Positions 1 through 12,502 of a DNA stretch of 64,000 bases are shown here, piece by piece. The stretch lies in assembly GCA_036785325.1 (NCBI GenBank), contig JAXIVH010000015.1:152501-216500 (forward strand), in the 5' to 3' direction. Positions within the stretch are counted from its first letter, which is position 1; each line of letters begins with the position of its first letter. The stretch comes from Urophycis tenuis. Its lineage: Eukaryota; Chordata; Actinopteri; Gadiformes; Phycidae. Both the position numbers and the translations under genes were made by a program. The notes beneath the pieces are model-generated. The model was given only the letters and a program-made list of their open reading frames with translations. It did no database searches and had not been told where the DNA came from.

Positions 1-1547
1 AGAAATTTCCAATCCAGGCTCAGTGATGGGGGGGGGGGGTCTGTTATGATTTATTATTATTATTTTTTTTTTTATTAAGCACACACCCGGGGTGGCTAGA
101 AATTTCCAATCCTGGCTCAGTGATGGGGGGGGGGGGGGGTCTGTTATGATTTTTTTTTTTTTCTCATAAAGCCCACACCCGGGGTGGCTAGAAATGTCCA
201 ATCCTGGCTCAGTGATGGGGGGGGGGGGGTCTGTTATGATTTTTTTAATTTTTTTTTTTATAAAGCCCACACCCGGGGTGGCTAGAAATTTACAATCCTG
301 GCTCAGTGATGGGTGGGGGTCTGTTATGAATTTTTTATTTTATTTATTATTCTTTTTTTTATTTTTTTATTTTTTTTTATAAAGCCCACACCCGGGGTGG
401 CTAGAAATTTCCAATCCTCGCTCAGTGATGGGGTTGGGGTCTGTTATGATTTTTTATTTTTATTTTTTTTTTATAAAGCCCGCACCCTGGGTGGCTAGAA
501 ATTTCCAATCCTGGCTCAGTGATGGGGGGGGGGGTCTGTTATGATTTTTTTAATTTTTTTTTTAAATGATTTTATTATTTTTTTTATAAAGCCCACCCCC
601 GGGGTGGCTAGAAATTTCCAATCCTGGCTCTGTGATGGGGGTGGGGTCTGTTATGATTTTTTTTTTTTTTTTTTTTTCATAAAGCCCACACCCGGGGTGG
701 CTAGAAATTTCCAATCCTGATTCAGTGATGGGGGGGGGGGGGTCTGTTATGATTTTTTTTTTTTTTTTTTTTTATAAAGCCCACACCCGGGGTGGCTAGA
801 AATTTCCAATCCTGATTCAGTGATGGGGGGGGGGGGTCTGTTATGATTTTTTTTTTTTTTTTTTTTTTTATAAAGCCCACACCCAGGTTGGCTAGAAATT
901 TCCAATCCTGGCTCAGTGATGGGGGGGGGGGTCTGTTATGATTCTTTTATTATTTTTTTTTTAATAAAGCCCACACCCGGGGTGGCTAGAAATTTCCAAT
1001 CCTGGCTCAGTGATGGGTGGGGGTCTGTTATGAATTTTTTATTTTATCTATTATTTTATTTTTTTTTTTTTTTATTTTTTTATAAAGCCCACACCTGGGG
1101 TGGCTAGACATTTCCAATCCTGGCTCAGTAATGGGGGGGTCTGTTATGAATTTGTTTTTTTTATTATTTTTTTATAAAGCCCACACCGGGGTGGCTAGAA
1201 ATTTCCAATCCTGGCTCAGTGATGGGGGTGGGGGGGGGTCTGTTATGATTTTTTTTTTTTTTTTTTTTATAAAGCCCACACCCGGGGTGGTTAGAAATTT
1301 CCAATCTTGGCTCTGTGATGGGGTGGGGTCTGTTATGATTTTTTATTTTTTTATTTTTTTTTTATAAAGCCCACACCCGGGGTGGCTAGAAATTTCCAAT
1401 CCTGGCTCAGTGATGGGGGTGGGGTCTGTTATGATTTTTTATTTTTTATTTTTTTTTATAAAGCCCACGGCCGGGGTGGCTAGAAATTTCCAATCCTGGC
1501 TCAGTGATGGGGGGGGGGGGGTCTGTTATGATTTTTTTTTTTTTTTT

Positions 1548-3640
1548 TTAGAAAGCCCACACCCGGGTGGCTAGAAATTTCCAATCCTGGCTCAGTGATG
1601 GGGGTGGGGTCTGTTATGATTTAAAAAAAATTAAAAAAAAATTATAAAGCCCACACCCGGGGTGGCTAGAAATTTCCAATCTTGGCTCAGTGATGGGTGG
1701 GGGTCTGTTATGAATTTTTTTTTTTATTTATTTATTTATTTTTTATTATTATTTTTTTTTTATAAAGCCCACACCCGGGGTGGCTAGAAATTTCGAATCC
1801 TGCCTCATTGATGGGGGGGGGGGGGTCTGTTGTGATTTTTTTTTTTTTTTTTTTTTTTTATAAAGCCCACCCCCGGGGTGGCTAGAAATTTCCAATCCTG
1901 GCTCTGTGATGGGGGGGGGGTCTGTTATGATTTTTTTTTTTTTTTTTTTTTTTATCAAGCCCACACCCGGGGTGGCTAGACATTTCCAATCCTGGCTCAG
2001 TAATGGGGGGAGTCTGTTATGAATTTTTTTTTTTCTTTTTTTTTTTATAAAGCCCACACCCGGGGTGGCTAGAAATTTCCAATCCTGGCTCAGTGATGGG
2101 GGGGGGGGGGGGTCTGTTATGATTATTTTTATTTTTTTTTAGAAAGCCCACACCCGGGTGGCTAGAAATTTCCAATCCTGGCTCAGTGATGGGGGTGGGG
2201 TCTGTTATGATTTAAAAAAAAAAAAAAAAATTTATAAAGCCCACACCCAGGGTGGCTAGAAATTTCCAATCCTGGCTCAGTGATGGGTGGGGGTCTGTTA
2301 TGAATTTTTTATTTTATTTTTATTTTTATTTTATTTTATTTATTTTTTTTATAAAGCCCACACCCGGGGTGGCTAGAAATTTCGAATCCTGCCTCATTGA
2401 TGGGGGGGGGGGGGGTCTGTTGTGATTTTTTTTTATTTCATTTTTTTTTATAAAGCCCACCCCCGGGGTGGCTAGAAATTTCCAATCCTGGCTCTGTGAT
2501 GGGGGGGGTCTGTTATGATTTTTTTTTTTTTTTTTTTTTTTTATCAAGCCCACACCCGGGGTGGCTAGACATTTCCAATCCTGGCTCAGTAATGGGGGGA
2601 GTCTGTTATGAATTTTTTTTTTCATTTTTTTTTTATAAAGCCCACTCCCGGGGTGGCTAGAAATTTCCAATCCTGGCTCAGTGATGGGGGGGGGGGGGTC
2701 TGTTATGATTTTTTTTTTTTTTTTTTAGAAAGCCCACACCCGGTTGGCTAGAAATGTCCAATCCTGGCTCAGTGATGGGGGTGGGGTCTGTTATGATTAA
2801 AAAAAAAAAAAAAAAAATTATAAAGCCCACACCCGGGGTGGCTAGAAATTTCCAATCCTGGCTCAGTGATGGGTGGGGGTCTGTTATGATTTTTTTATTT
2901 TATTTTTATTTTTTTTTTTTTTTATTTTTTTTTTTTATAAAGCCCACACCCGGGTCGGCTAGACATTTCCAATCCTGGCTCAGTAATGGGGGCGTCTGTT
3001 ATTAATTTGTTTTTTTTATTATTTTTTTATAAAGCCCACACCCGGGGTGGCTAGACATTTCCAATCCTGGCTCAGTAATGGGGGGAGTCTGTTATGAATT
3101 TTTTTTTTCATTTTTTTTTTATAAAGCCCACACCCGGGGTGGCTAGAAATTTCCAATCCTGGCTCAGTGATGGGGGGGGGGGGGGGGTCTGTTATGATTT
3201 TTTTTTTTTTTTTTTTAGAAAGCCCACACCCGGGTGGCTAGAAATGTCCAATCCTGGCTCAGTGATGGGGGTGGGGTCTGTTATGATTAAAAAAAAAAAA
3301 AAAAAATTATAAAGCCCACACCCGGGGTGGCTAGAAATTTCCAATCCTGGCTCAGTGATGGGTGGGGGTCTGTTATGAATTTTTTATTTTATTTTTATTT
3401 ATTTTTTTATTATTTTTTTTTTTTTATAAAGCCCACACCCGGGTCGGCTAGACATTTCCAATCCTGGCTCAGTAATGGGGGCGTCTGTTATTAATTTGTT
3501 TTTTTTATTATTTTTTTATAAAGCCCACAACCGGGGTGGCTAGAAATTTCCAATCCTGGCTCAGTGATGGGTGGGGGTCTGTTATGAATTTTTTATTTTA
3601 TTTATTATTCTTTTTTTATTATTATTATTTTTTTTATAAA
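1548..3640. repeat. Higher-order repeat blocks within the satellite
   Basis: A fixed succession of monomer variants recurs. It runs: a TTTAGAAAGCCC-start monomer; a monomer with an A-rich tail; a GTGATGGGTGGGGG monomer; a CGAATCCTGCCTCATTG monomer; a GGCTCTGTGATGG monomer; a TAGACATTT/CAGTAATGG monomer. The TTTAGAAAGCCC marker starts near 1548, 2138, 2725 and 3215, giving periods of about 590, 587 and 490 bp. Similar variant pairs recur less regularly elsewhere. This is what repeated unequal exchange of a multi-monomer block would leave. Confidence 0.75.
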
Positions 3641-4246
3641 GCCCACACCCGGGGTGGCTAGAAATTTCCAATCCTGGCTCATTTATGGGGGTGGGGTTTG
3701 TTATGATTTTTTTTTTTTTTTTTTTTTTTATAAAGCCCGCACCAGGGGTGGCTAGAAATTTCCAATCCTAGCTCAGTGATGGGGGGGGGGGGGTCTGTTA
3801 TGATTTTTTTTTTTTTTTTTTTTTTTATAAAGCCCACACCCAGTTTGGCTAGAAATTTCCAATCCTGGCTCAGTGATGGGGGTGGGGTCTGTTATGATTT
3901 TTTTTTTTTTTTTTTTTCTATAAAGCCCACACCCGGGGTGGCTAGAAATTTCCAATCCTGGCTCAGTGATGGGGTTGGGGTCTGTTATGATTTTTATTTT
4001 TTTTATTTTTTTATAAAGCCCACACCCGGGGTGGCTAGAAATTTCCAATCCTGATTCAGTGATGGGGGGGGGGTCTGTTATGATTTTTTTTTTTTTTTTT
4101 TTATAAAGCCCACACCCAGGTTGGCTAGAAATTTCCAATCCTGTGTTACGACTGCTGTCGTCTTTTTGTTGTGGTTGTTTTTCTCTGTTGTCCCTTTGCT
4201 CTCTGTTCACCTCGTTCAGCATGCAAATCAGTGTGTGCCATGGCCC

Positions 4247-4320
4247 AGCGGTGATTGGCTGAAGATCCCAAATCCTGGTCCCTGATTGGCTGCAGCTGAG
4301 GAGCACCGGAGATATAAGGA
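4247..4320 (+). promoter_or_regulatory. Putative LTR promoter (inverted CCAAT x2, TATA-like box)
   Basis: GTGATTGGCTG and CTGATTGGCTG precede GATATAAGGA at 4311-4320. The spacing suits a pol II LTR promoter. Activity is inferred. Confidence 0.5.
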
Positions 4321-4614
4321 GCCAAGATGGAGGACGCGAGGAGGGGCAGCAGGCATTTCCTCGTCTTCCTCCTCTCCCAACCGGCCACAAATATATTGTC
4401 TTTATGTGAACTTATTCTTAGTGGTAGGGGTGGACTGCCAGTTTTGTTGAAACCCTATTTTCTCCTGTTTATTTAGTTAGGGAGGTAAGTCTTTTGTTAT
4501 TGTTTTTCTAATTGATTAGGGTACTTCTTTTCTTTTTAGACAGGATTGTTTCGTTTGTTATTTTGGCCTTAGTCCACCCTGATGTCTGCCCTTAGTTGTT
4601 ATTTGATTATTATG

Positions 4615-4620
4615 AATAAA
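4615..4620 (+). terminator. Polyadenylation signal of the solo LTR
   Basis: AATAAA lies about 300 bp downstream of the TATA-like box and is followed by a T-rich stretch, as in the R/U5 part of an LTR. Confidence 0.5.
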
Positions 4621-6554
4621 TTCTCTTTTTATTTAATAATCACATCCGTTTGTCCCTGTGGCTACTTGGGACTTGAGGAAGACTGGGGCTTTTCATGTTA
4701 CGTCTCAGGCCCCCAATCCTGGCTCAGTGATGGGGGGGGGGTCTGTTATGATTTTTTTTTATTTTTTTTTTTAATGATTTTATAATTTTTTTTATAAAGC
4801 CCACCCCCGGGGTGGCTAGAAATTTCCAATCCTGGCTCTGTGATGGGGGTGGGGTCTGTTATGATTTTTTATTTATTTTTTATTTTTTTATAAAGCCCAC
4901 ACCCGGGGTGGCTAGAAATTTCAAATCCTGGCTCAGTGATGGGGTTGGGGTCTGTTATGATTTTTATTTTTTTTATTTTTTTATAAAGCCCACAACCGGG
5001 GTGGCTAGAAATTTCCAATCCTGATTCAGTGATGGGGGGGGGGGGGTCTGTTATGATTTTTTTTCATTTTTTTTTTATAAAGCCCACACCCAGGTTGGCT
5101 AGAAATTTCCAATCCTGGCTCAGTGATGGGGGTGGGGTCTGTTATTATTTTTATTTATTTTTTTTTTTTATAAAGCCCACACCCGGGGTGGCTAGAAATT
5201 TCCAATCCTGGCTCAGTGATGGGTGGGGGTCTGTTATGAATTTTTTATTTTATTTTTATTTTTTTATTTATTATTATTTTTTTTTTATAAAGCCCACACC
5301 CGGGGTGGCTAGACATTTCCAATCCTGGCTCAGTAATGGGGGGTCTGTTATGAATTTGTTTTTTTTATTATTTTTTTATAAAGCCCACACCCGGGGTGGC
5401 TAGAAATTTCCAATCCTGGCTCAGTGATGGGGGTGGGGGGGGGGGTCTGTTATGATTTTTTTTTTTTTTTTTTTTATAAAGCCCACACCCGGGGTGGCTA
5501 GAAATTTCCAATACTTGCTCAGTAATGGGGGGGGTCTGTTATAATTTTTTTTTTTTTTTTTTTTTTATAAAGCCCACACCCGGGTTGGCTAGAAATTTCC
5601 AATCCTGGCTCAGTTATGGGGGGGGGGGGTCTGTTATGAATTAAAAAAAAAAAATGTATAAAGCCCACACCCGGGGTGGCTAAAAATTTCCAATCCTGGC
5701 TCAGTGATGGGGAGGGTCTGTTGTGAATTTTGTTTTATTTATTTTTTTATAAAGCCCACACCCGGGGTGGCTAGAAATTTCCAATCCTGGCTCAGTGATG
5801 GGGAGGGTCTGTTGTGAATTTTGTTTTATTTATTTTTTTATAAAGCCCACACCCGGGGTGGCTAGAAATTTCCAATCCTGGCTCAGTAATGGGGGGGGGG
5901 GGGGGTCTGTAATGATTTTTTTTTTTCTTCTTTTATTATTATTTTTTATTTTATTATTTTTTTTATAAAGCCCACACCCGGGGTGGCTAGAAATTTCCAA
6001 TCCTGGCTCAGTGATGGGGGGGGGGTCTGTTATGATTTTTTTTTTTTTTTTTTATAAAGCCCACACCCGGGGTGGCTAGAAATTTCCAATCCTGGCTCAG
6101 TGATGGGTGGGGGTCTGTTATGAATTTTTATTTTTTTATTTTTTTATTTTTTTATTTTTTTTATTTTATTATTTTTTGTATAAAGCTCACACCCGGGGTG
6201 GCTAGAAATTTCCAATCCTGGCTCTGTGATGGGGGGGTCTGTTATGATTTTTTTTTTTTTTTTTTTTTTTTATAAAGCCCACACACATCCTGGATCAGTA
6301 ATGGGGGGGGGTCTGTTATGATTTTTTTTTTTTTTTTTTTATAAAGCCCACACCCGGGCTTTATAAAATTTCAAATCCTGGCTCAGTGATGGGGGGGGGT
6401 CTGTTATGAATTTTTATTTTTTTATTTTTTTATTTTTTTTATTTTATTATTTTTTTCATAAAGCCCACACCCGGGGTGGCTGGAAAATTTCCAATCCTGC
6501 CTCAGTGATGGGGGGGGGGGTCTGTTGTGATTTTTTTTTTTAATTATTTGTTTA

Positions 6555-6676
6555 TCCCCCCCCATTACTGATCCAGGATTGGAAAAAAAAAAAAAAAAAA
6601 AAAAATCATAACAGACCCCCCCCATTACTGATCCAGGATGTGGTGTGTGGGCTTTATAAAAAAAAAAAAAAAAATC
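6555..6676 (-). repeat. Locally inverted satellite monomers
   Basis: Here the satellite reads in reverse complement: CCCCCCCCATTACTGATCCAG, a poly-A run, TCATAACAGACCCCC, a second CATTACTGATCCAG and GGGCTTTATAAAAA. Direct-orientation monomers lie on both sides. The inverted patch spans little more than one monomer. Confidence 0.85.
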
Positions 6677-7834
6677 ATTATAACAATCATAAAAAAAAGC
6701 CTGTCTTTTATGTCTGTTATTAATTTTTATTTTATTATTATTTTTTTTATAAAGCCCACACCAGGGGTGGCTAGAAATTTCCAATACTTGCTCAGTAATG
6801 GGGGGGGGGGGGGTCTTTTATGATTTTTTTTTTATTTACGTATTTATTTTTTTTATAAAGCCCACACCCGGGGTGGCTAGAAATGTCCAATCCTGGATCA
6901 GTATTGGGGGGGGGGGGGGGGGGGGTCTGTTATGATTTTTTTTTCTTTTTTTCTTTTCTTTCATAAAGCCCACACCCGGGGTGGCTAGAAATTTCCAATC
7001 CTGGCTCAGTAATGGGGGGGGGGGGGTCTGAAATGATTTTTTTTTTCTTTTTTTATTATTTTTTTTTTTATTTATTTTTTTTTTATAAAGCCCACACCCG
7101 GGGTGGCTAGAAATGTCCAATCCTGGATCAGTAATGGGGGGGGGGTCTGTTATTGTTATTATTATTTTTTTTATTTTTTATAAAGCCCACACCCGGGGTG
7201 AATAGATATTTCCAATACTTGCTCAGTAATGGGGGGGGGGGTCTTTTATGATTTTTTATTTATTTATTTATTTATTTTTTTAATAAAGCCCACACCCGGG
7301 GTGGCTAGAAATTTCCAATCCTGGCTCAGTGATGGGGGGGGGGGGGGGTCTGTTATGATTTTTTTTTTCTTTTTTTTTTATAAAGCCCAAACCCGGGGTG
7401 GCTAGACATTACCAATCCTGACTCAGTAATGGGGGTGAGTCTGTTATTATTATTTTTTTTAATTATTTTTTTTTTTATAAAGCCCACACCAGGGGTGGCT
7501 AGACATTTCCAATCAGGGCTCAGTAATGGGGGGGGGTCTGTTATGAATTTTTTTTCATTTTTTTTTTTTTTTTTAGAAAACCCACACCCTGGGTGGCTAG
7601 AAATGTCCAATCCTGGCTCAGTAATGGGGGTGGGGTCTTATGATTTTTTTTTTTTTTTTTTTTTTTATAAAGCCCACACCCGGGGTGGCTAGAAATTTCC
7701 AATCCTGGTTCAATGATGGGGGGGGGCGGGGTCTTTTATGATTTTTTTTTTTTTTTTTTTTATAAAGCCCACACCCGGGGCGGCTAGAAATTTCCAATCC
7801 TGGCTCAGTAAAGGGGGGGGGGGTCTGTTATGAA

Positions 7835-7865
<31 letters not shown>

Positions 7866-8676
7866 AGCCCACACCCGTGGTGGCTAGAAATTTCCAATCC
7901 TGGATCAGTAATGGGGGGGGGGTCTGTAATGATTTTTTTTTTTTTTATAAAGCCCACACCTGGGGTGGCTAGAAATTTCCAATCCTGGCTCAGTAATGGG
8001 GGGCGGGTCTGTTATGATTTTTTTTTTTTTTATAAAGCCCACACCTGGGGTGGCTAGAAATTTCCAATCCTGGCTCAGTAATGGGGGGGGTTTGTTATAA
8101 ATTTTTAGTTTTTTTTATTTTTTTTTTTTATAAAGCCCACACCCGGGGTGGCTAGAAATTTTGAATCCTGGCTCAGTAATGGGGGGGGGGGGGGGGTCTG
8201 TAATGATTTTTTTTTTTTTTTTTTATAAAGCCCACACCTGGGGTGGCTAGAAATTTCCAATCCTGGCTCAGTAATGGGGGGGGGGTTTGTTATGATTTTT
8301 TTTTATTTTTATTTTATTTTATAAAGCCCACACCCGGGGTGGCTAGAAATTTCGAATCCTGGCTCAGTAATGGGGGGGGGGGGGTCTGTTATGATTTTTT
8401 TTTTTTTTTTTTTTTTTATAAAGCCCACACCCGGGGTGGCTAGAAATTTCCAATTTTGGCTCAATAATGGGGGGGGGTCTGTTATGAATTTTTTTTTATT
8501 GATTTATTTTTTATTTTATAAAGCCCACACCCGGGGTGGCTAGAAATTCCCAATCCTGGCTCAGTAATGGGGGGGGGGTCTGTAATGATTTTTTTTTCCT
8601 TTTTTTATTATTTTTATTTATTATTTTTTTTTTTTATAAAGCCCGCACCCGGGGTGGCTAGAAATTTCCAATCCTG

Positions 8677-8942
8677 AAATCCAAAAGACAAAAATCACAT
8701 GTGGAACTCCCAATACTGGCTAACCTAATTGGCCTCAGCAGGTGTTATCAATAAAGCAATCAACCTTTTGAAACCAAACAACTCAGCAAACTACAATTCC
8801 TAACTGGAACACAAACCAAATACCAGCAAAGACAATATTCCAACCAACCAGGCTGAATTTTAACAAATGACCCTATACAAAACTAAACAAATTTTTACTT
8901 GTCTACCAAAATAAACTTAAACAATCGGACGAGCGCCCATTT
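8677..8942 (-). mobile_element. Leader of a minus-strand LTR element (element A), with PBS-like site
   Basis: This is AT-rich non-coding sequence between the satellite and an LTR. On the minus strand the LTR end (..TGTGACA) is followed by AAA and TGGGCGCTCGTCCGAT. That resembles the tRNA-Pro-type primer-binding site TGGGGGCTCGTCCGGGAT seen intact at 21089, with several differences. The region is therefore read as the 5' untranslated leader of element A. No gag or pol follows, because the satellite begins at 8676. On minus, the leader ends in a TCTTTTGGATTTCAG stretch that resembles a splice acceptor just before satellite sequence. Confidence 0.55.
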
Positions 8943-11544
8943 TGTCACAACCCGGGTCAGGTAGTGGCAAAAAAGGGAGCCCACACGTGAAATAACAAAT
9001 CAAAAAGGAATTTATTAGTGACTAATTTTAACTGATAAAGCAACAGAACAAAACTAAACCAAAAGTATGTATGAAATGTTAAAGGATCAGTCATGTATGC
9101 AATGTATGGGTGAGTGGAATGAGTGGTGTGAAGTGTTGAATGCAGGAGGAAAGAATCAGAATCAGAATCAGAATCAGAATCAGAGTCAAGTTTATTGCCA
9201 AGTAGGTTTACACCTACAAGGAATTCGACTTGGTGCAATTGGTGCAAGGGAAAAAACAGTATTAAAAATATAAGTAAGTAAAAAAAAAAGTAAAAAAGTA
9301 GAAAAGTAAAATAACTATAATAAAATAAATATATATATACAATGTACAATGAATATGAGTATGAATATGAATATGGATATGGAATACAGAGCAGTAGTGC
9401 ATGCAGAGGAAAATGGAAAAATGGTGGACCCGAATGAGTGCACACTGTACACACTGTGCGTTAATGTAACGCAGACGATCTGAAGATGCCACGTTAATGT
9501 AGCATGTAGGTCTGTGTTGGGGGAGGGAGAGAGTCAGTGTCAGTGGGGGCTCCGGGCCTTGTTGACAAGGCTAGTGGCAGACGGGAAAAAACTGTTCTTA
9601 TGCCGTGAGGTTTTGGTCCTGATGGACCGCAGCCTCCTGCCAGAGGGGAGTGATGCAAAGAGATGGTGACCGGGGTGGGAGGGGTCGGCCATAATCTTAC
9701 CTGCACGCCTCAGGGTCCTGGAGGTGTACAGGTCCTGGAGCGACGGCAGATTGCAGCCAATCACCTTCTCTGCAGACCGAATGATGCGCTGCAGTCTGCC
9801 CTTGTCCTTGGCGGTGGCAGCAGCAAACCAGATGGTGATGGAGGAGGTGAGGATGGACTCAATGATGGAGGAGTAGAAGTGCACCATCATTGTCCTGGGC
9901 AGGTTGAATTTCTTCAGCTGCCTAAGGAAGTACATCCTCTGCTGGGCTTTCTTGATGAGGGAGCTGATGTTCAGCTCCCACTTGACATCCTGGGAGATGA
10001 CAGTTCCCAGGAAGCGGAAAGACTCCACAGTGTCAATTGTGTAGTCGCAGAGGGTGATGGGGGCAGGTGAGGCTGAGTACTTCCTGAAGTCCACAACCAT
10101 CTCCACTGTCTTTAGAGCGTTGAGCTCTAGGTTGTTCCGGCTGCACCATGTCACCAGATGGTCTATCTCCCACCTGTAGTCAGACTCATCACCATCAGAA
10201 ATGAGTCCAATGAGGGTGGTGTCATCCGCAAACTTCAGAAGCTTGACGGACTGGTGACTGGAGGTGCAGCTGTTTGTGTACAGGGAGAAGAGCAGAGGAG
10301 AAAGAACACAGCCCTGGGGGGAACCGGTGCTGATGGTCTGTGAGTCGGAGATGCATTTTCCCAGCTTCACATGCTGCTTCCTGTCAGACAGGAAGTCTGT
10401 AATCCACCTGCAGGTGGAGTCAGGCACACTAAGCTGGGAGAGCTTCTCCTGAAGCAGAGCCGGGATGATGGTGTTGAAAGCAGAGCTGAAATCCACAAAC
10501 AGGATCCTGGCGTAGGTTCCTGCGGAGTCCAGGTGCTGGAGGATGTAGTGGAAGGCCAAGTTGACTGCATCGTCAACAGACCTGTTGGCTCTGTAGGCAA
10601 ACTGCAGGGGGTCCAGGAGGGGGTCGGTGATGCCTTTCAGGTGTGAGAGCACAAGGCGCTCAAAGGACTTCATAACCACAGAGGTCAGGGCGACGGGTCT
10701 GAAGTCGTTAAGTCCTGTGGTCCTTGGCTTCTTGGGGACAGGAATGATGGTAGAGGTCTTGAAGCAGGCTGGCACGTGACATGTCTCCAGTGAGGTGTTG
10801 AAAATGTCTGTGAACACTGGAGACAGCTGATCAGCACAGTGCTTCAAGGTGGATGGGGAGACAGAATCCGGTCCAGCAGCTTTCCGGGGGTTCTGTCTCC
10901 TGAAGAGTTTGTTGACGTCCCTCTCATGGATGGAAAGAGTCGTCACTGAGGTGGGTGGGGGGGTCGAGGGGGGGACCTTTAAGTTTGGCATTGGTGGAGG
11001 TGCCCAGGCCCCCACTGAGGTGGGGGAGGTGATAAGCTGGAGCTGTTGGGAGGTGTCATGGGGGATGGTTGCAGGACTGTCCCTTTGTCTTTCAAAGCGG
11101 CAGTAGAACTCGTTCAGGTCATTGGCCAGACGATGGTCGTTGATGGAGTGGGGGGCTTTAGGCTTGTAGTTGGTGATTTGCCTAAGCCCTTTCCAGACAG
11201 ACGCAGAGTCGTTGGCTGAGAAGTGGTGTTGGAGCTTCTCAGAGTACAGTCGTTTAGCCTCTTTCACCGCCTTGCCAAACTTGTACTTTGCCTCTTTATA
11301 CAGTATCTCAGAAAAGTGAGTACACCCCTCTCATTTCTGCAATGTTTTAATTATATCTTGTCATGGGACAACACTGAAGAAATGACACTTTGATACAATG
11401 TTAAGTAGTCACTGTAGAGCTTGGATAGCAAAGTAAATTTATTGTTACTTCAAAGTAACTCAAAATACAACAATTAATGTGTAAAATGCTGGCAACAAAA
11501 GTGAGTACACCCCCAACTGAAAATGTCCAAATTGGACCCAAATG

Positions 11545-12498
11545 TCAATATTTTGTGTGGCCACCATTATTTTCCAGCACCGCCGTAACCCTTTTAGGCA
11601 TGGAGTTCACCAGAGCTTCACAGGTCGCCGCTGGAATCCTCTTCCACTCTTCCATGATGACATCACGGAGCTGGTGGATGTTGGAGACCTTGCGCTCCTC
11701 CACCTTCCGTTTGAGGATGCCCCACAGATGTTCAATAAGGTTTAGGTCTGGGGACATGCTTGGCCAGTCCATCACCTTCACCCTCAGCTTCTTTAGGAAG
11801 GCAGTGGTCGTCTTGGAGGTGTGTTTGGGGTCGTTATCGTGTTGGAATACTGCTCCGCGGCCCAGTTTACGGAGGGAGGGGATCATGCTCTGCTTCAGTA
11901 TTCCACAGTACATGTTGGCATTCATTGTTCCCTCAATGAACTGTAGCTCCCCAGTGCCAGCAGCACTCATACAGCCCCAGACCATGACGCTCCCACCACC
12001 ATGCTTGACTGTAGGCAAGACACACTTGTCTTTGTACTCTTCACCTGGTTGCCGCCACACACGCTGGACACCATCTGAACCAAATATGTTTATCTTGGTT
12101 TCATCAGACCACAGGACATGCTTCCAGTAACCCATATCCTTAGTCTGCTTGTCTTCAGCAAACCTTTTGCGAGCTTCCTTGTGCATCTTTTTTAGAAGAG
12201 GCTTTTTCCTGGGACGACAGCCATGCAGACCAATTGAATGCAGTGTGCGGCGTATGGTCTGAGCACTGACAGACTGACCCCCCACCCCTTCAACCTCTAC
12301 AGCAATGCTGGCAGCACTCATACGCTTTCCAAAGCCAACCTCTGAATATGACGCTGAGCGCACGCACTCAACTTCTTTGGTCGACCATGGCGAGGCCTGT
12401 TTTGAATGGAACTTGTCCTCTTAAACCGCTGTATGGTCTTAGCCACCGTGCTACAGCTCAGTTTCAGGGTGTTGGCAATCTTCTTATAGCCTAGGCCA
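11545..12498 (-). pseudogene. Tc1-family transposase, lacking its first residues and frameshifted
   Basis: On minus, the frame entering from 12498 has a helix-turn-helix stretch (GYKKIANTLKLSCSTVAKTI) and a GRPKK basic motif, then stops near 12317. A second frame (12363 to 11545, 272 codons) carries the catalytic domain: WSDETKINIFG with the first D, a VWGCMS segment, HDNDPKHTSK with the second D, and SPDLNLIEHLWG with the third acidic residue, giving a DDE triad. It ends ENNGGHTKY. The two frames meet at a small deletion near 12320-12345. The start of the protein is missing because the inverted end replaces it. Family transposases are about 340 residues and bind the element ends. Confidence 0.88.
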
Positions 12499-12502
12499 AG
12501 CA

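Larger units (their letters stand above)
4142..4715 (+). mobile_element. Solo LTR inserted in the satellite
   Basis: A 574-bp block unlike the satellite begins TGTGTTACGAC and ends GGCCCCCA, so it has TG...CA ends. It is flanked by ATCC at 4138-4141 and 4716-4719, and the satellite monomer resumes in register after it. Inside are two ATTGGCT (inverted CCAAT) motifs, a TATA-like GATATAAGGA and a downstream AATAAA, all in plus orientation. No internal coding region or second LTR is present, so it is best read as a solo LTR left by LTR-LTR recombination. The family is not identified; a 4-bp duplication fits some gypsy or retrovirus-like elements. Confidence 0.85.
1..8676. repeat. Satellite array, ~90-120 bp monomers with poly-G and poly-T tracts
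   Basis: The segment is a head-to-tail array. Each monomer has a TATAAAGCCCACACCC start, a core GGTGGCTAGAAATTTCCAAT, a CCTGGCTCAGTGATGG segment, a G run of about 7-22, GTCTGTTATGA and a T-rich tail (A-rich in a few monomers). Spacing varies with homopolymer length, from about 85 to 120 bp. Core variants recur: TGATTCAG, CAGTAATGG, TAGACATTT and CGAATCCTGCCTCATTG. The many short open frames here (repeating KPTPGVARNFQSW on plus, KKKKK on minus) come from repeat periodicity and are not genes. The array continues beyond the left edge. It is interrupted by a solo LTR at 4142-4715 and ends abruptly at 8676 against retroelement leader sequence. I do not recognise it as a named satellite. Confidence 0.97.

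Noticed and set aside
194..8443. Many 60-200 codon open frames rich in KPTPGVARNFQSW, F or K
   Set aside because: They are translations of satellite monomers and homopolymers, occur on both strands, and have no domain or start context.
1..8676. CRISPR-like or regulatory array
   Set aside because: Monomers are head-to-tail with variable homopolymers, no repeat-spacer structure, and the setting is a vertebrate genome.
8957..9492. Open frames with SDSDSDSDS or YSYSYSY runs
   Set aside because: These read the GAATCA and GAATAT microsatellites in the LINE 3' UTR, not a gene.
9663..11106. Plus-strand frames across the split LINE
   Set aside because: They are antisense shadows of the reverse transcriptase frame on minus.
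11477..12130. 217-codon plus-strand frame in the Tc1 element
   Set aside because: It is antisense to the transposase; the real DDE protein is on minus.
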